Source of the DNA: Methanoregula sp.
GTDB lineage: Archaea > Halobacteriota > Methanomicrobia > Methanomicrobiales > Methanospirillaceae
Assembly (NCBI GenBank): GCA_028679075.1
Contig: JAJRCF010000018.1
Coordinates: 1-64,000, forward strand
DNA: 64,000 nt
Direction: 5' to 3'
Shown: positions 1 to 9,522 of the stretch, piece by piece
Layout of the letters: each line of letters starts with the position of its first letter
Position numbering within the stretch: the first letter of the stretch is position 1
Notes under the pieces: generated by a model
What the model saw: the letters and a program-made list of their open reading frames with translations, nothing else
Told to the model about the DNA's origin: nothing
Databases searched by the model: none
Made by a program: the position numbers and the translations under genes

Positions 1-61
1 CTTCCGTTAATGGCTATTATCTTCATGATCGTATCCGTTTTCGATTCCCGGGTATTCCGGT

Positions 62-880
62 TCACTGCCATGTCACGTGCAGGGGATTCCTGCGGGGGAT
101 GCCGTGGATCGTGTACTGCGGATTGCCAAACATCATCGCATAGGCAGACTTCCGTCCTGCGGGAATACCAATCTCCTTCTGGAGCGGTTCATACACGGTG
201 GCTGCCATTGCGACAAATCCTGCCCAGCAGGTACCGATCCCAAAGCCCGGAGCAGCGACATCGAAGTGCGTCATGGCGATAATGGCGTCGGTCTGCGCTA
301 CGGGGTTGTTCTCGGGAATGGTCGCAATGAGGAGGTGCGGGGCGCCCCGGCAAATGACATCATTCCCCCGCTCCCAGGACCCGATCAGTACCGGGATATA
401 CCCGCTCATCGGGTGAGCCGAGCCAATGAGGGTCTTCATCCACCCGATGGTCAGCCCGGCAATCTTCTTCACCTTCTTCGGATCGTGGACTACGACCCAT
501 TCCACCGGCTGTCCGTTACCGCCCGTTGCGGCATATCGGGCAATATCGAGCACTTTGAGGATCTTCTCCTTCGGGACCGGGTCCCTGGTGAAGCGCCGTA
601 CGGAGCGCCGTTTCCTGAGGTAATACCCCATATCCTCCGGTGTGATGGTTCCTGCACCGGCGGGCAGGGGTATTCTCTCGTCCGGGCGTTCATTCAGGAG
701 GAGTGCCTGTGATGGGCAGTAGACCTCGCAGTGCCCGCACCGTATGCACATGCCGGCCTTTGCCTCCGGCACTTTTGGCAGGGTGTTCTCATCGGCAGGG
801 TCAATGAGCCCCATCGTACAGACATTCGAACAGATCCCGCACCGGGTGCAGAGGTCCTGGTCAACAAGTATCGTAGTCAT
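62..880 (-). CDS. Nitroreductase family protein with N-terminal 2x[4Fe-4S] ferredoxin domain
   Basis: Probable flavin-dependent oxidoreductase that takes electrons from its own ferredoxin module. Two CxxCxxCxxxC clusters lie at residues 11-21 and 45-55. The nitroreductase fold follows from about residue 85 (RRSVRRF near its start) to the end. Length 272 aa is normal for this fusion, which is common in anaerobes. I use the ATG at 880, which has GAGG nine bases upstream. An in-frame ATG at 895 would overlap the upstream stop as ATGA and is also possible. It is the last gene of a leftward three-gene redox cluster. The natural substrate is unknown. Confidence 0.85.
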   Translation of the reverse strand: MTTILVDQDLCTRCGICSNVCTMGLIDPADENTLPKVPEAKAGMCIRCGHCEVYCPSQALLLNERPDERIPLPAGAGTITPEDMGYYLRKRRSVRRFTRDPVPKEKILKVLDIARYAATGGNGQPVEWVVVHDPKKVKKIAGLTIGWMKTLIGSAHPMSGYIPVLIGSWERGNDVICRGAPHLLIATIPENNPVAQTDAIIAMTHFDVAAPGFGIGTCWAGFVAMAATVYEPLQKEIGIPAGRKSAYAMMFGNPQYTIHGIPRRNPLHVTWQ

Positions 881-891
881 GGTTATCATCC

Positions 892-1524
892 TCATTTCTT
901 TTTCTTCGTCATCCTCTCATCAGCCTTTGCTGGTTTCTGTACCGGGAGCGGGTGCCGGTCCAGGTGCGTGAGGAGCAGCGCCATGGTCTCTCCCAGGTTC
1001 TTTGCGCGGCCCATGCCCTCCTCGTCCTTCTCAACATCGCCGATATCCCGCCCCATCCCGATAACGGGGAGGCCGGCTACGATCATCTCGTTTGCCAGGA
1101 AGAAGTGGAGCATCGTGTCCGCGGTCCGGCTGGCCCCGGCGCGCCGCACGGCGACCGTTGCGTTCCCGATCTTGTTCTTAAAGAGGAGCCCGTTGGCATA
1201 CGAGACAAACCCGGCCCGGTCGATGAGCGCTTTCATCTCGGAAGTGACATCAAGGAAGTAGACCGGGGACCCAAAGAGGATCCCATCCGCGTTGCTCATC
1301 TTCTCAATACAGGTGTTCACGAGGTCATCGTCGATAACGCATTTTTTATCGCGGTTCTCGAAGCACTTCATGCAGGCCGTGCAGCCATGGATCTTTTTCC
1401 CGCCCAGCTGGATCGTCTCGGTTGTTATCCCTTCCTTCTCCAGTTCTTTGAGAATTGTCCGGATCAGGACGGCAGTGTTGCCATCCTTTCTCGGGCTCCC
1501 GTTGATAGCGAGGACTTTTGTCAT
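892..1524 (-). CDS. Iron-sulfur flavoprotein (flavodoxin-like, Isf family)
   Basis: FMN-binding flavodoxin-fold electron carrier of the Isf/NADPH-dependent FMN reductase family. The N-terminal phosphate loop NGSPRKDGNT is at residues 8-17. A compact cysteine motif C-x2-C-x2-C-x7-C at 48-62 is the Isf signature for a [4Fe-4S] cluster. Length 210 aa fits. In methanogens Isf proteins are linked to electron transfer and oxygen or peroxide defence. Its stop overlaps the longest start of the downstream nitroreductase, and the flavin reductase gene is 4 bp upstream, so the three are probably co-transcribed. Confidence 0.88.
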   Translation of the reverse strand: MTKVLAINGSPRKDGNTAVLIRTILKELEKEGITTETIQLGGKKIHGCTACMKCFENRDKKCVIDDDLVNTCIEKMSNADGILFGSPVYFLDVTSEMKALIDRAGFVSYANGLLFKNKIGNATVAVRRAGASRTADTMLHFFLANEMIVAGLPVIGMGRDIGDVEKDEEGMGRAKNLGETMALLLTHLDRHPLPVQKPAKADERMTKKKK

Positions 1525-1528
1525 GGTT

Positions 1529-2092
1529 TCACTCCTGTATCAGCTTCTTTCCGGCACTCCATGCATCGCCGGCATACTTGCCGAGCGTCCAGTAACGGTT
1601 GTCGGGCATGGTCAGGAAGAGCGGGTCGATCTCGGGGAAATCCGGTTTTCCATCCTTGATTACCCTGCCATCAGCATAGGCCCCGACGATCTCCCCGATA
1701 TAGAGGCCGTGCGTTGGAAGGGACACGATCTGGACAAGCCGGCATTCAAGGGTGACAGGACATTCCTTTATCATCGGCGCTGTCGCGAGCGAACCGTAAA
1801 AGACGTCAAAGACCCTCGATTTATCAGCGTTTTCACCGGAGACGATCCCGCAGTAATCGGTCTTTTCAAGGAGATCCGATGAGGGAATATTCACCGAGAA
1901 CGTCCTGGCCGTGGTCATCCCTTTCGGGGTATAATGGTTGTTCGCAATTCCGCAGGCGATCATGGGCGGGTTGCCGTTCACCCGGGCACACCAGCCCACG
2001 GCCATGAAGTTGTCCTTCCCTTTTACCTGCGTCCCGACGAGCACTACCGGCATCGGGATAAAAAAATTGTTTCCAATCTGTTGTTTTTCCAT
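1529..2092 (-). CDS. Flavin reductase family protein (FMN-binding split barrel)
   Basis: Flavin reductase-like FMN-binding protein of 187 aa. The region IPMPVVLVGTQ...NFMAVGWCARVNGNPPMIACGI is the typical flavin-binding start of the family, and NNHYTPKGMTTARTFSVNIPS follows. The start at 2092 has GGAG about 12 bases upstream. A longer reading frame reaches 2170 but adds a non-conserved hydrophobic tail and runs into the promoter region. It is first in the leftward redox cluster and divergent from the HxlR regulator at 2264, a common arrangement for HxlR-controlled flavoproteins. Confidence 0.85.
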   Translation of the reverse strand: MEKQQIGNNFFIPMPVVLVGTQVKGKDNFMAVGWCARVNGNPPMIACGIANNHYTPKGMTTARTFSVNIPSSDLLEKTDYCGIVSGENADKSRVFDVFYGSLATAPMIKECPVTLECRLVQIVSLPTHGLYIGEIVGAYADGRVIKDGKPDFPEIDPLFLTMPDNRYWTLGKYAGDAWSAGKKLIQE

Positions 2093-2203
2093 GGTTACTT
2101 CAAGCTCCTTTCGCTCAAGTGCCGGAACAGAAAACCATAAGCAGACGAAATACATACTATTCTTCTGCAAGGGTAATCTGAACCATTAGATTAAAATCCG
2201 CCT

Positions 2204-2231
2204 TAACTGAATATATAGCAACTACAGTTAA
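2204..2231. promoter_or_regulatory. Inverted repeat, putative HxlR operator
   Basis: A perfect 7-bp inverted repeat, TTAACTG (2204-2210) and CAGTTAA (2225-2231), is separated by 14 bases that contain the TATA-like AATATATAG. It lies in the divergent promoter region between the flavin reductase and the HxlR regulator, so a bound dimer could control both. Operator function is inferred from position and symmetry. Confidence 0.45.
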
Positions 2232-2263
2232 TTTGGTAACATACTTTCATCGAGGTAACTATA

Positions 2264-2635
2264 ATGTACACGAGGAACGGGAAAATCTACCATTGCCCGG
2301 TCGAGGCGGCGCTGGATGTCATTGGCGGAAAGTGGAAGCCGCTCATCCTCTGGGCGCTGGGTGATGACGTGCTGCGGTTCAATGAGCTGCAGAAGGCACT
2401 TCCGAGCGTGAATGCCAAGATGCTTACAAAGCAGCTCCGCGAGCTCGAGGAGGACGGGATCATCCGGCGAAAGATCTATCCCGAGGTGCCCCCCCGGGTC
2501 GAGTACGCCATCACGAACTTCGGCAAGACCCTCATCCCAATCCTCAATGCGCTCTGTAACTGGGGAGCGGAATATCTCGGGGTAAGCAGGACGGAAGCGG
2601 GTCAGTGCTCCACGAAGGGCGCGAAGAAAAAGTAA
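2264..2635 (+). CDS. HxlR-family winged-helix transcriptional regulator
   Basis: A 123-aa MarR-like winged-helix protein of the HxlR type. The diagnostic N-terminus [21 protein letters not shown] is followed by the recognition region [32 protein letters not shown] and the wing [20 protein letters not shown]. The conserved Cys at residue 10 is present and is a redox or electrophile sensor in some family members. It is divergent from the flavoprotein cluster at 62-2092, its probable target. Its own C-terminus is Lys-rich. Confidence 0.92.
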   Translation: MYTRNGKIYHCPVEAALDVIGGKWKPLILWALGDDVLRFNELQKALPSVNAKMLTKQLRELEEDGIIRRKIYPEVPPRVEYAITNFGKTLIPILNALCNWGAEYLGVSRTEAGQCSTKGAKKK

Positions 2636-2665
2636 GGGCAATTTCACCCGGTAAACCGGTAGACT

Positions 2666-3139
2666 ATGACAAGCCATCCTGTCGAATACCGTTCAACTGA
2701 TATCATGGAGATCGAGCTGATCCGGCCGCTCTGGGTCCAGCTCAACGAGCACCACCATGCAAATGCCGGTGCATTCAGGAAGGTATACGAGGACTGGACG
2801 TTTGATGACCGAAAGGCATACTTTTGTAAGCTCGCAGAAACCGGGCCTTTCCGGGTCGACCTTGCCTTCAATCCGGAGGCCGTGCGGTACGTGGGGTATT
2901 GCGTGAGTTCGCTCTCTCAGGAGAAAACAGGTGAGATCGATTCGATCTTCATCGAAGAAGCATACCGAACGCACGGTATCGGTTCAGCCCTCATGACCCG
3001 GGCGCTTGCCTGGCTCGATACGAACGGCTCTGTCAGGAACCGGGTCTCGGTTGCTGACGGGAACGAGGACGCCTTCCCGTTCTACCGGAAGTTCGGTTTC
3101 CTTCCACGTATGACCGTGCTTGAGCAGAAAAAGAATTAG
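2666..3139 (+). CDS. GNAT-family N-acetyltransferase
   Basis: A 157-aa acetyl-CoA-dependent acyltransferase fold. The acetyl-CoA loop is in EIDSIFIEEAYRTHGIGSALMTRALAWL (about residues 90-118), where RTHGIG corresponds to Q/RxxGxG/A. The C-terminal strand NEDAFPFYRKFGFLPR is typical. The substrate cannot be read from sequence. It lies 30 bp after the HxlR gene on the same strand and may be co-transcribed with it. Confidence 0.85.
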   Translation: MTSHPVEYRSTDIMEIELIRPLWVQLNEHHHANAGAFRKVYEDWTFDDRKAYFCKLAETGPFRVDLAFNPEAVRYVGYCVSSLSQEKTGEIDSIFIEEAYRTHGIGSALMTRALAWLDTNGSVRNRVSVADGNEDAFPFYRKFGFLPRMTVLEQKKN

Positions 3140-3205
3140 CTGCCTGTTCATCTTCACCCTCCGCATACCACGCTCCTTATCCGTAAATCCATCCATTTTC
3201 TTTTC

Positions 3206-3919
3206 ATGGACCCGGTCATTGCACAGATACGGCAGGAACTAGAAAGCCAGGCTGATCCCGAGATACAGAAGAGCTCAAAGAGATTCTTTAAGGAGGAGAT
3301 CCGGTGCTATGGTATGAAGACAGCGACCGTGATCGCCATGGGAAAGAAATACTGGAAGGAGGTGAAAACCCGGCCAAAAAAAGAGATCTTCACCCTCTGC
3401 GAGGAACTGTACCAGTCGGGATACATGGAGGAATCATTTATCGTCTCTGAATGGGCCCATGCCCTTTCGGGGAAGTATGAGAAAGAGGACCTCGCGATCT
3501 TCCGGCGCTGGATCGAGACCTATATCACCAACTGGGCGTCCTGTGATGGTTTCTGTAACCACACAATGGGGGATTTCATCGAACAGTTCCCTGAATGCAT
3601 TGAAGAACTGAAGCACTGGACACAGTCGGAAAACCGCTGGATGCGCCGGGCGGCAGCGGTCTCGCTCATTGTTCCCGCCAAACACGGAAAATTCCAGAGG
3701 GAGGCCATGGACATTGCCAGCCTGCTCCTGACGGATAAGGATGATATGGTGCAGAAAGGTTACGGCTGGCTCTTAAAGGAGGCGAGCCGGAAGCACACGG
3801 ATGAGGTCTTCGCCTATGTCATGAAAAACAAGAGGCAGATGCCCAGGACCGCGCTGCGGTATGCGATCGAACTGATGCCAAAAGACCTGAAAGCTGAGGC
3901 GATGAAGAAAGACTGGTAG
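3206..3919 (+). CDS. DNA alkylation repair protein, AlkD-like HEAT-repeat glycosylase
   Basis: A 237-aa all-helical HEAT-like protein of the AlkC/AlkD family, which removes N3- and N7-alkylated purines. Recognisable blocks are KRFFKEEIRCYGMKTATVIAMGKKYWKEV near the N-terminus, IETYITNWASCDGFCNHTMGDFIEQFP (about residues 107-133, with the conserved NWxxCD region) and QKGYGWLLKEASRKHTDEVFAYV. Length matches AlkD. It is a single gene on the plus strand. Exact base specificity is not predictable. Confidence 0.85.
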   Translation: MDPVIAQIRQELESQADPEIQKSSKRFFKEEIRCYGMKTATVIAMGKKYWKEVKTRPKKEIFTLCEELYQSGYMEESFIVSEWAHALSGKYEKEDLAIFRRWIETYITNWASCDGFCNHTMGDFIEQFPECIEELKHWTQSENRWMRRAAAVSLIVPAKHGKFQREAMDIASLLLTDKDDMVQKGYGWLLKEASRKHTDEVFAYVMKNKRQMPRTALRYAIELMPKDLKAEAMKKDW

Positions 3920-3939
3920 AAGAAAGAGAGAATTAGGGG

Positions 3940-4107
3940 TTACGCCGCTGCGGAGGTATCCTCAAGGAGATACTTCCACACGAGAGCCGCGATCACGGTC
4001 CCGAGAAATCCAATATATGTTCCCGCAACCACAGCGCTTCCTATCCCGATAAGGATCAGGACAAAGGTTTCCGGAAATTCAGCAAGGTACTTTTTCAGCT
4101 CACTCAT
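3940..4107 (-). CDS. Small membrane protein
   Basis: A 55-aa protein starting MSELKKYLAEFPETF with one or two hydrophobic segments (VLILIGIGSAVVAGTYIGFLGTVIAALVWKYLL). I chose the start at 4107 because the upstream in-frame extension is not protein-like and a G-run lies just upstream as a possible ribosome-binding site. It is convergent with the AlkD-like gene. No family is recognised. Confidence 0.5.
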   Translation of the reverse strand: MSELKKYLAEFPETFVLILIGIGSAVVAGTYIGFLGTVIAALVWKYLLEDTSAAA

Positions 4108-4243
4108 AAAGACCCCCCGATGTCGGCAGTCTCTTTTTGAGGGGAGGTTGTCCACGCCAGGGATAATAGAGATATCATGCTTTTGCATTCTGGTAACAAG
4201 AAACGAGAATAAGAACAGGTGTCCGCTGATAATACCCCCGATT

Positions 4244-4618
4244 TCAGGGAATTTCAGAAGACCGCAGTTTGACCAGGCTGATGAGATCCTCCAAGCTCTG
4301 GCACCGGTTGATCTCTTCACTGCTTGCAAGCATCAGCAGGTCCTTCCCGGTCTGCACGAGTATTGCAGGGAATGAGATGAGACCGGCTCCAATCTCCGAG
4401 ACAAATTCATTCCTGTTCAGGAACCGGGCCGGTAGCCCGAGTTCCCTGACAAACCGCTTCCAGTCCTTCTTCATACCGATCGGGCTGCTGGTTATTGACA
4501 TCAGGTTGCAGTACTGCTTCGCATGGGAGGTACCGGATTTTAAGGAGTAGTCCTTCATTCCCGGCAATACGCCGCTGTCGGCATTATATACGAAAAGGAG
4601 GGTCTTCCCGTATGACAT
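4244..4618 (-). CDS. Conserved hypothetical protein, thioredoxin-fold-like
   Basis: A 124-aa protein starting MSYGKTLLFVYNADSGVLPGMKDY. The pattern is a first beta strand (TLLFVYNAD), a mid-protein single Cys (YCNLMSITSSPIG), then FPAILVQTGKDLLMLASSEEINRCQSLEDLISLV as a strand-strand-helix ending. It resembles small thioredoxin- or glutaredoxin-like proteins without a CxxC pair. This is a fold guess only. The start at 4618 is preferred over 4645 because the fold begins there. Confidence 0.5.
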   Translation of the reverse strand: MSYGKTLLFVYNADSGVLPGMKDYSLKSGTSHAKQYCNLMSITSSPIGMKKDWKRFVRELGLPARFLNRNEFVSEIGAGLISFPAILVQTGKDLLMLASSEEINRCQSLEDLISLVKLRSSEIP

Positions 4619-4706
4619 GGTTAGTGCAGTTCTCCCTCCCGGCATATATTTTGAGAGGATGGCGGGAGTTCAGGTAATCGGGAAGTATCGTCGAAAAAAA
4701 GGTTTT

Positions 4707-6917
4707 TCAGCTGCACCCGGTCCAGCCACAGTGTTTGCAGATCCCCTTGTTACAGCCTTCCCCAAAATCCAGCGGCTCCCCGCAGTCGGGACAGGGATTT
4801 TTTGTTCCCACTTCGCGGATATCCCAGTCCTTTAAGGTAGTGATGCTTTGGTTCTTTGCCGAGAGCTCGATACAGCGCCCGACAACATCCGCACAGGAAT
4901 GCCCTTCTGATGAGGGGTTCTTGATGGAGACAACACAGTTGACTTTTGCGAACTGCTTCACGAATTTCATGAAGGGAACACCGTTCTGGAGGCCCGTGCT
5001 GATTGCCCGGCCAAGGGCGCTGCTGTTCGCCTCGCAGCCTCCGCTCCCTACGGTCCTGATGAAGACCTCCATCGGTTTGCCGTCAAGGAGATTTACGGTT
5101 ACATACAGGCGGCAACAACCCGACTGACACAGGTACGTCCGCCCGGAGAGTTCCCGGGGCCGGTCGATCGAGAGTGCCGGGATCTTCTCCGGCACGTTCC
5201 TGCCGGCTGCGACTGCGGAGGGAGGGGCTGCCGCGGGATCTTTCTCCTTCAGGGCAAGGACCACGTCTTCGCGGCTGCCGGTCCGGTAGATGGTGATGCC
5301 CTTCAGTTTCAGGGACCAGGCCATGAGAAGCGCTTCCGCACAGTCATCCTTTGTTGCGGATGAGGGCATGTTGATGGTCTTGCTGATGGAAGCGTGGACG
5401 TGTTTCTGGAACGCGGCCTGCATCAGGATGTGGTCCTTCCAGCTGATATCGAGCGCAGTCCTGCAGAGCGTCCGGAGGTCTTCGGGGAGCCAGTGCAGGT
5501 CCCGGACCGTCCCTGTCTCGTGGACATGGGCAATCACTTCCTCGGTCTTCTTTTCAAGCTCGCTACCTGCAAGACCCATCTTTGAGAGGGTTACAACAAG
5601 CCGGTCGCGGAAGACCGGGTTCACGATGACAAATGTCTTTCCTACGGTGTTCTTCCGGGTATAGGCAAACGAGAAGATCGGTTCGATCCCGCTCGAACAC
5701 CCGGCGAGAAGGGAGATCGTACCGGTAGGGGCGATGGTTGTCATCGCCGCGTTCCTGACCGGAAACTCCTTCCAGATGCTGCCTTCCCATGCCGGGAACG
5801 GGCCGGTTTTTTCTGCACGCTGCCGCGATTCTTCAATCGCCGCTTCCGTCACCTGCTGCATGACCCGTTCACACCAGGCGCGGCCTTCCGGGGAATCGTA
5901 CGCAAGCCCGGCCATGAGCAGGGCATCGTGGACCCCCATGAGGCCGAGGACGATCTTCCGGGTCCTCTTTGTCGCTTCCCCGATCTGCGGGATCGGGAAG
6001 ACATTCTTGTCAATGACGATGTCAAGGAAACGTGTCGCCATACGGGAAGTCTCCTTGAGTTTCTTCTCATTGAGAGTCCCATGGTCCATGCAGGCTGCGA
6101 GGTTGATGCTCCCGAGGACACAGCTCTCGAAGGGGAAGAGTGGCTGTTCGCCGCAGGGATTGGTGGTGTCGATCTCGCCGAGTTGCGGTGTCGGGTTTTT
6201 ACGGTTGATCTCGTCGAAGAAGAGGAGGCCCGGTTCCCCATTCTTCCAGATCCCCTCGACGATTGCTGTCCAGATCCGGCCTACCGTCACCTGATCCCCG
6301 GTATGGGGGTGGGTGAGCCAGACGGTCTCGAACTGCTTTTTAGCGACGAGGTCCATGAACCGGTCATTGACCATCACGGATATGTTGAAATTGGCAAACT
6401 CGCCCTCTTTTGTCTTCGCGGTGATGAACGGGAGGATGTCGGGGTGCCAGACATTGAGGATCCCCATGTTTGCCCCACGCCTGCGGCCACCCTGCTTGAT
6501 CACCTCGGTGGCGGCATTGAAGACCCGCATGAACGAGACCGGGCCTGACGCTACACCCTCGGTTGACTGCACCGGGGAGCCTTCGGGACGGAGATGGGAG
6601 AAATTATACCCGGTCCCCCCTCCGGTCTTATGGATGATTGCTCCCTGCTTCATCGCATCGAAGATCCCGTCAATGGAGTCAGAGACCGGGAGGGTGAAGC
6701 AGGCGGAGAGCTGGCCGAGTTCGGTACCGGCATTCATCAGCGTGGGGGAGTTGGGAAGGAAACGCAGCGAGTGCATGGCATCGAAAAACCGGGCCTCTTC
6801 CTCTTTATCTTCTGCAAGAGCTGCTGCCACGCGACGGCAGATATCAGTAAAATCCTTCTCGCCTTTCCGGAGGTACCGTGCCGAGAGGATGCTGTCAACA
6901 ACCGGTTGTGAACTCAT
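4707..6917 (-). CDS. nrdJ: Adenosylcobalamin-dependent (class II) ribonucleoside reductase
   Basis: Reduces ribonucleotides to deoxyribonucleotides with a B12-generated thiyl radical. The 736-aa protein shows RFLPNSPTLMNAGTELGQLSACF (redox Cys), KTGGGTGYNFSHLRP, the active-site NPCGEQPLFPFESCVLGSINL, and ATIAPTGTISLLAGCSSGIEP. A TSCPD domain follows (TVGSGGCEANSSALGRAISTGLQNG). The C-terminus is a four-Cys zinc ribbon (NPCPDCGEPLDFGEGCNKGICKHCGW). The start at 6917 has AGGGATC upstream. An in-frame ATG at 6977 adds 20 non-conserved residues. The B12 dependence fits the nearby cobD/cbiB gene. Confidence 0.95.
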   Translation of the reverse strand: MSSQPVVDSILSARYLRKGEKDFTDICRRVAAALAEDKEEEARFFDAMHSLRFLPNSPTLMNAGTELGQLSACFTLPVSDSIDGIFDAMKQGAIIHKTGGGTGYNFSHLRPEGSPVQSTEGVASGPVSFMRVFNAATEVIKQGGRRRGANMGILNVWHPDILPFITAKTKEGEFANFNISVMVNDRFMDLVAKKQFETVWLTHPHTGDQVTVGRIWTAIVEGIWKNGEPGLLFFDEINRKNPTPQLGEIDTTNPCGEQPLFPFESCVLGSINLAACMDHGTLNEKKLKETSRMATRFLDIVIDKNVFPIPQIGEATKRTRKIVLGLMGVHDALLMAGLAYDSPEGRAWCERVMQQVTEAAIEESRQRAEKTGPFPAWEGSIWKEFPVRNAAMTTIAPTGTISLLAGCSSGIEPIFSFAYTRKNTVGKTFVIVNPVFRDRLVVTLSKMGLAGSELEKKTEEVIAHVHETGTVRDLHWLPEDLRTLCRTALDISWKDHILMQAAFQKHVHASISKTINMPSSATKDDCAEALLMAWSLKLKGITIYRTGSREDVVLALKEKDPAAAPPSAVAAGRNVPEKIPALSIDRPRELSGRTYLCQSGCCRLYVTVNLLDGKPMEVFIRTVGSGGCEANSSALGRAISTGLQNGVPFMKFVKQFAKVNCVVSIKNPSSEGHSCADVVGRCIELSAKNQSITTLKDWDIREVGTKNPCPDCGEPLDFGEGCNKGICKHCGWTGCS

Positions 6918-7092
6918 AGTGATCCCTGAATTGTCCTTATCTGTTCTGAGAATTTTTGACCCGGGCAATGCTTCCACAGATCGTGTATATCATGGACGAT
7001 CCCAAGTCGATAATCAACATCCACTTGTAGCATCGCGGAATTAAAAGCAGTTTCCAAACAGGCACCTGTCGCAAGGCTTTTCGAAACCGCAC

Positions 7093-7698
7093 TTATTTTT
7101 TGATGGCGGCAATCCCGAGCCGGTTCAGGAACCGCTGGTGAAGCCGGGTGTCACTGCCCAGTTCGGGATGAAACGACAGGGCCATGTGGTTTCTCTGTTC
7201 CAGGGCAACAATACCCTGAGGGACCCGGGCAAGCACGCGGACAGCACTTCCGGCTGTTGTTGCTACCGGAGCGCGGATAAAGACGGCGTGGAATGGCCCG
7301 CCGTCCATCCCGTCCATCGGGATATCGGCTTCGAAGGATTCCCGCTGGCGCCCGAATGCGTTCCGGTCCACTGCCATATCGATGAGGCCCAGCGGGTGGA
7401 TCCGGGAATCGTCAACACGGGTTGCCATCAGGACCATGCCGGCACAGGTTGCAAAGATCCCGCCCCTGAAGCTGCGGAGCGGTTCATAGAGCCCGTTCTT
7501 GTCGATCAGGCGGGAGATGGTCGTGGATTCCCCACCGGGGAGGGCGAGGGCGTTGCATTCCGCGAGATGCGCAGGGCTCCTTACCTCAAATACCTCGGAC
7601 GAGGGGCCATGCCCCATCCGTTCGAGTGCCAGAAGAAACGCGTCGATATGCTCGCTCACGTTCCCCTGGAGCGCCAGTACGCCGATCTTAGCGTCCAC
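7093..7698 (-). CDS. pdxT: Pyridoxal 5'-phosphate synthase, glutaminase subunit PdxT
   Basis: Class I glutamine amidotransferase that feeds ammonia to PdxS for PLP synthesis. The N-terminus [20 protein letters not shown] is diagnostic. The oxyanion region [13 protein letters not shown] and the nucleophile Cys in [13 protein letters not shown] are present, as is the C-terminal [19 protein letters not shown] containing the His/Glu of the triad. The GTG start at 7698 overlaps the pdxS stop (7688-7690) by 11 bp and has GAGGTG ten bases upstream. A longer frame to 7761 lies wholly inside pdxS and is not plausible. Length 201 aa. Confidence 0.95.
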   Translation of the reverse strand: MDAKIGVLALQGNVSEHIDAFLLALERMGHGPSSEVFEVRSPAHLAECNALALPGGESTTISRLIDKNGLYEPLRSFRGGIFATCAGMVLMATRVDDSRIHPLGLIDMAVDRNAFGRQRESFEADIPMDGMDGGPFHAVFIRAPVATTAGSAVRVLARVPQGIVALEQRNHMALSFHPELGSDTRLHQRFLNRLGIAAIKK

Positions 7699-8584
7699 GG
7701 GTCTGGAGCACCTCGTCATCCTTGAGCTTGTGGACATCGAGACCCGGCATTGCGTCGCCAAGGCCTTTGCTGACCTTTGCGATCACATTGGCATCATCGA
7801 AGTGGTTGACCGCCTCGACAATTGCTTTTGCCATCAGCTCGGGATTGGTGGACTTGAAGATCCCTGACCCGACAAAGACACCGTCCGCTCCCAGCTGCAT
7901 CATGAGGGCTGCATCCGAGGGTGTGGCGATACCGCCTGCCGAGAAGTTCACGACCGGCAGCCGGCCGCGTTCGGCGCATTCGAAGACCAGTTCCGCCGGG
8001 GCTTCAATCTCGCGGGCATAATCGGTCATCTCCTGCTTGTCAAGCCCGCGGAGCATCCGGATCTCGCCCATGATGTTCCGCATGTGGCGGACCGCTTCAA
8101 CAACGTTACCCGTACCGGCTTCTCCCTTGGTCCGGATCATTGCTGCGCCTTCATTGATCCTGCGGAGAGCCTCGCCGAGATCGCGTGCACCGCAGACGAA
8201 GGGGACCTTGAACTGTTTCTTATCGATATGGTATTGCTCGTCTGCGGGCGTCAGGACCTCGCTCTCATCGATCATATCCACGCCAAGGACTTCAAGCACC
8301 TGGGCCTCGACGAAATGCCCAATCCGCACCTTTCCCATCACCGGGATCGAGACCGCATCAATGATCTCGAGGACCTTCTCGGGATCTGCCATGCGTGCGA
8401 CTCCGCCCATCTTCCTGATATCGGACGGCACCCGCTCAAGCGACATGACTGCGACTGCCCCGGCGTCCTCGGCAATCTTCGCCTGTTCGGCATTGACAAC
8501 ATCCATGATAACGCCCCCTTTCTGCATGGATGCAAAGCCGCGCTTGAGAAGCTCGGTGCCAAATCTCAGTTCTTCCAGCTTCAT
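7688..8584 (-). CDS. pdxS: Pyridoxal 5'-phosphate synthase, synthase subunit PdxS
   Basis: A 298-aa TIM-barrel enzyme making PLP from ribose 5-phosphate, glyceraldehyde 3-phosphate and ammonia. [70 protein letters not shown] and [32 protein letters not shown] are near-invariant family blocks. Both catalytic lysines fall inside the conserved segments. Its ATG overlaps the cobD stop as ATGA, and the pdxT start overlaps its end, so translation of the three is probably coupled. Confidence 0.98.
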   Translation of the reverse strand: MKLEELRFGTELLKRGFASMQKGGVIMDVVNAEQAKIAEDAGAVAVMSLERVPSDIRKMGGVARMADPEKVLEIIDAVSIPVMGKVRIGHFVEAQVLEVLGVDMIDESEVLTPADEQYHIDKKQFKVPFVCGARDLGEALRRINEGAAMIRTKGEAGTGNVVEAVRHMRNIMGEIRMLRGLDKQEMTDYAREIEAPAELVFECAERGRLPVVNFSAGGIATPSDAALMMQLGADGVFVGSGIFKSTNPELMAKAIVEAVNHFDDANVIAKVSKGLGDAMPGLDVHKLKDDEVLQTRGR

Positions 8585-9522
8585 ATGCCAATATTATTGA
8601 TCAAGGCTCCCAATAAAAACAGAGTACAACAGGCAATTATTGCATACATCAGCGTGACTGCCCGGGCTGCTTTTAAAATGTCAACGCCCCCATCATCAAG
8701 CGTTCTGTCACCGTTGCCTATCGTATACACCCCGGGTTTTTCGAACCGGGTGCCAGTCCCCCCTGCCATTACCGCCATCACAATCCCCCCGTTGAACCCG
8801 GGGCGTTTATGGCCGTCGCGGCGCATGACCTGCCAGGCACGGGAGAACGTCCCCCTGCCGGCAAACCAGATGAGCAGCAGCAGGACGGTAATCCGGGCCG
8901 GGATAAAATTCACCAGATCGTCCATGCGTGCAGCACACCACCCAAGACGCTCGCGCTCGTCCCGGTACCCGAGCATTGCGTCCATGGTATTGATGGCCCG
9001 GCAGGCTGCCGCACCGGGAAGGTTAAGGAGCGTGAACCAGAAGAGCGGTGCGACGATGCTATCGTTGAGGTTCTCGGTCATGGACTCGTACCCTGCCGAG
9101 AGGATATGATCCCTGTCAAGGTCTGCCGTATCCCGCGACACCAGCAGCCGTACTTTTTCCCTGCCGGTCTCAACGCCCTTGTCCAGAGCCGACACGACAG
9201 CGAGCGTATGCTCCTCGAGTGAGCGCCAGGCAAAACAACATTTCAGCAGGAAGGGAGCGATGAGAAGGTAGAGATACCATGGGGCATAGGCAGAGACAAG
9301 GAAGAACGGAAGACAGAACAGGCACACCGTAAGCACCCAGAACAGGACTCCTGCCGCACGCTGGAGTCGCGGGGGATAGTATCCGGGTTTGCCCCACACA
9401 CCGATGAAGGAGCCAAGGAGGGCAACAGGGTGATAGCGGGAGTGAGGATCTCCGATCAGCCGGTCCACAACAAGCGCAGCACAGAGAATGATGGCCGCAA
9501 GTGTTACTGCTGGCGGTACCAT
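8581..9522 (-). CDS. cobD: Adenosylcobinamide-phosphate synthase, CobD/CbiB
   Basis: Integral membrane enzyme that attaches the aminopropanol arm in cobamide biosynthesis. The 313-aa protein begins with hydrophobic segments and the signature [57 protein letters not shown] and [43 protein letters not shown] are classical family blocks. The C-terminus is another membrane helix. It overlaps the upstream membrane-protein gene by 19 bp and pdxS by 4 bp. Together with the B12-dependent reductase it shows a cobalamin-using organism. Confidence 0.95.
   Translation of the reverse strand: MVPPAVTLAAIILCAALVVDRLIGDPHSRYHPVALLGSFIGVWGKPGYYPPRLQRAAGVLFWVLTVCLFCLPFFLVSAYAPWYLYLLIAPFLLKCCFAWRSLEEHTLAVVSALDKGVETGREKVRLLVSRDTADLDRDHILSAGYESMTENLNDSIVAPLFWFTLLNLPGAAACRAINTMDAMLGYRDERERLGWCAARMDDLVNFIPARITVLLLLIWFAGRGTFSRAWQVMRRDGHKRPGFNGGIVMAVMAGGTGTRFEKPGVYTIGNGDRTLDDGGVDILKAARAVTLMYAIIACCTLFLLGALINNIGI

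Noticed and set aside
1-61. Possible gene end at the left edge
   Set aside because: Only 61 bases lie before the nitroreductase stop, with no recognisable coding signal.
6918-7092. Possible cobalamin riboswitch upstream of the B12-dependent reductase (GACAGGTGCCTG on the minus strand near 7060)
   Set aside because: Only a short GGTGCC-like match exists. The B12-box and the conserved core are missing, and such riboswitches are not expected in this lineage.
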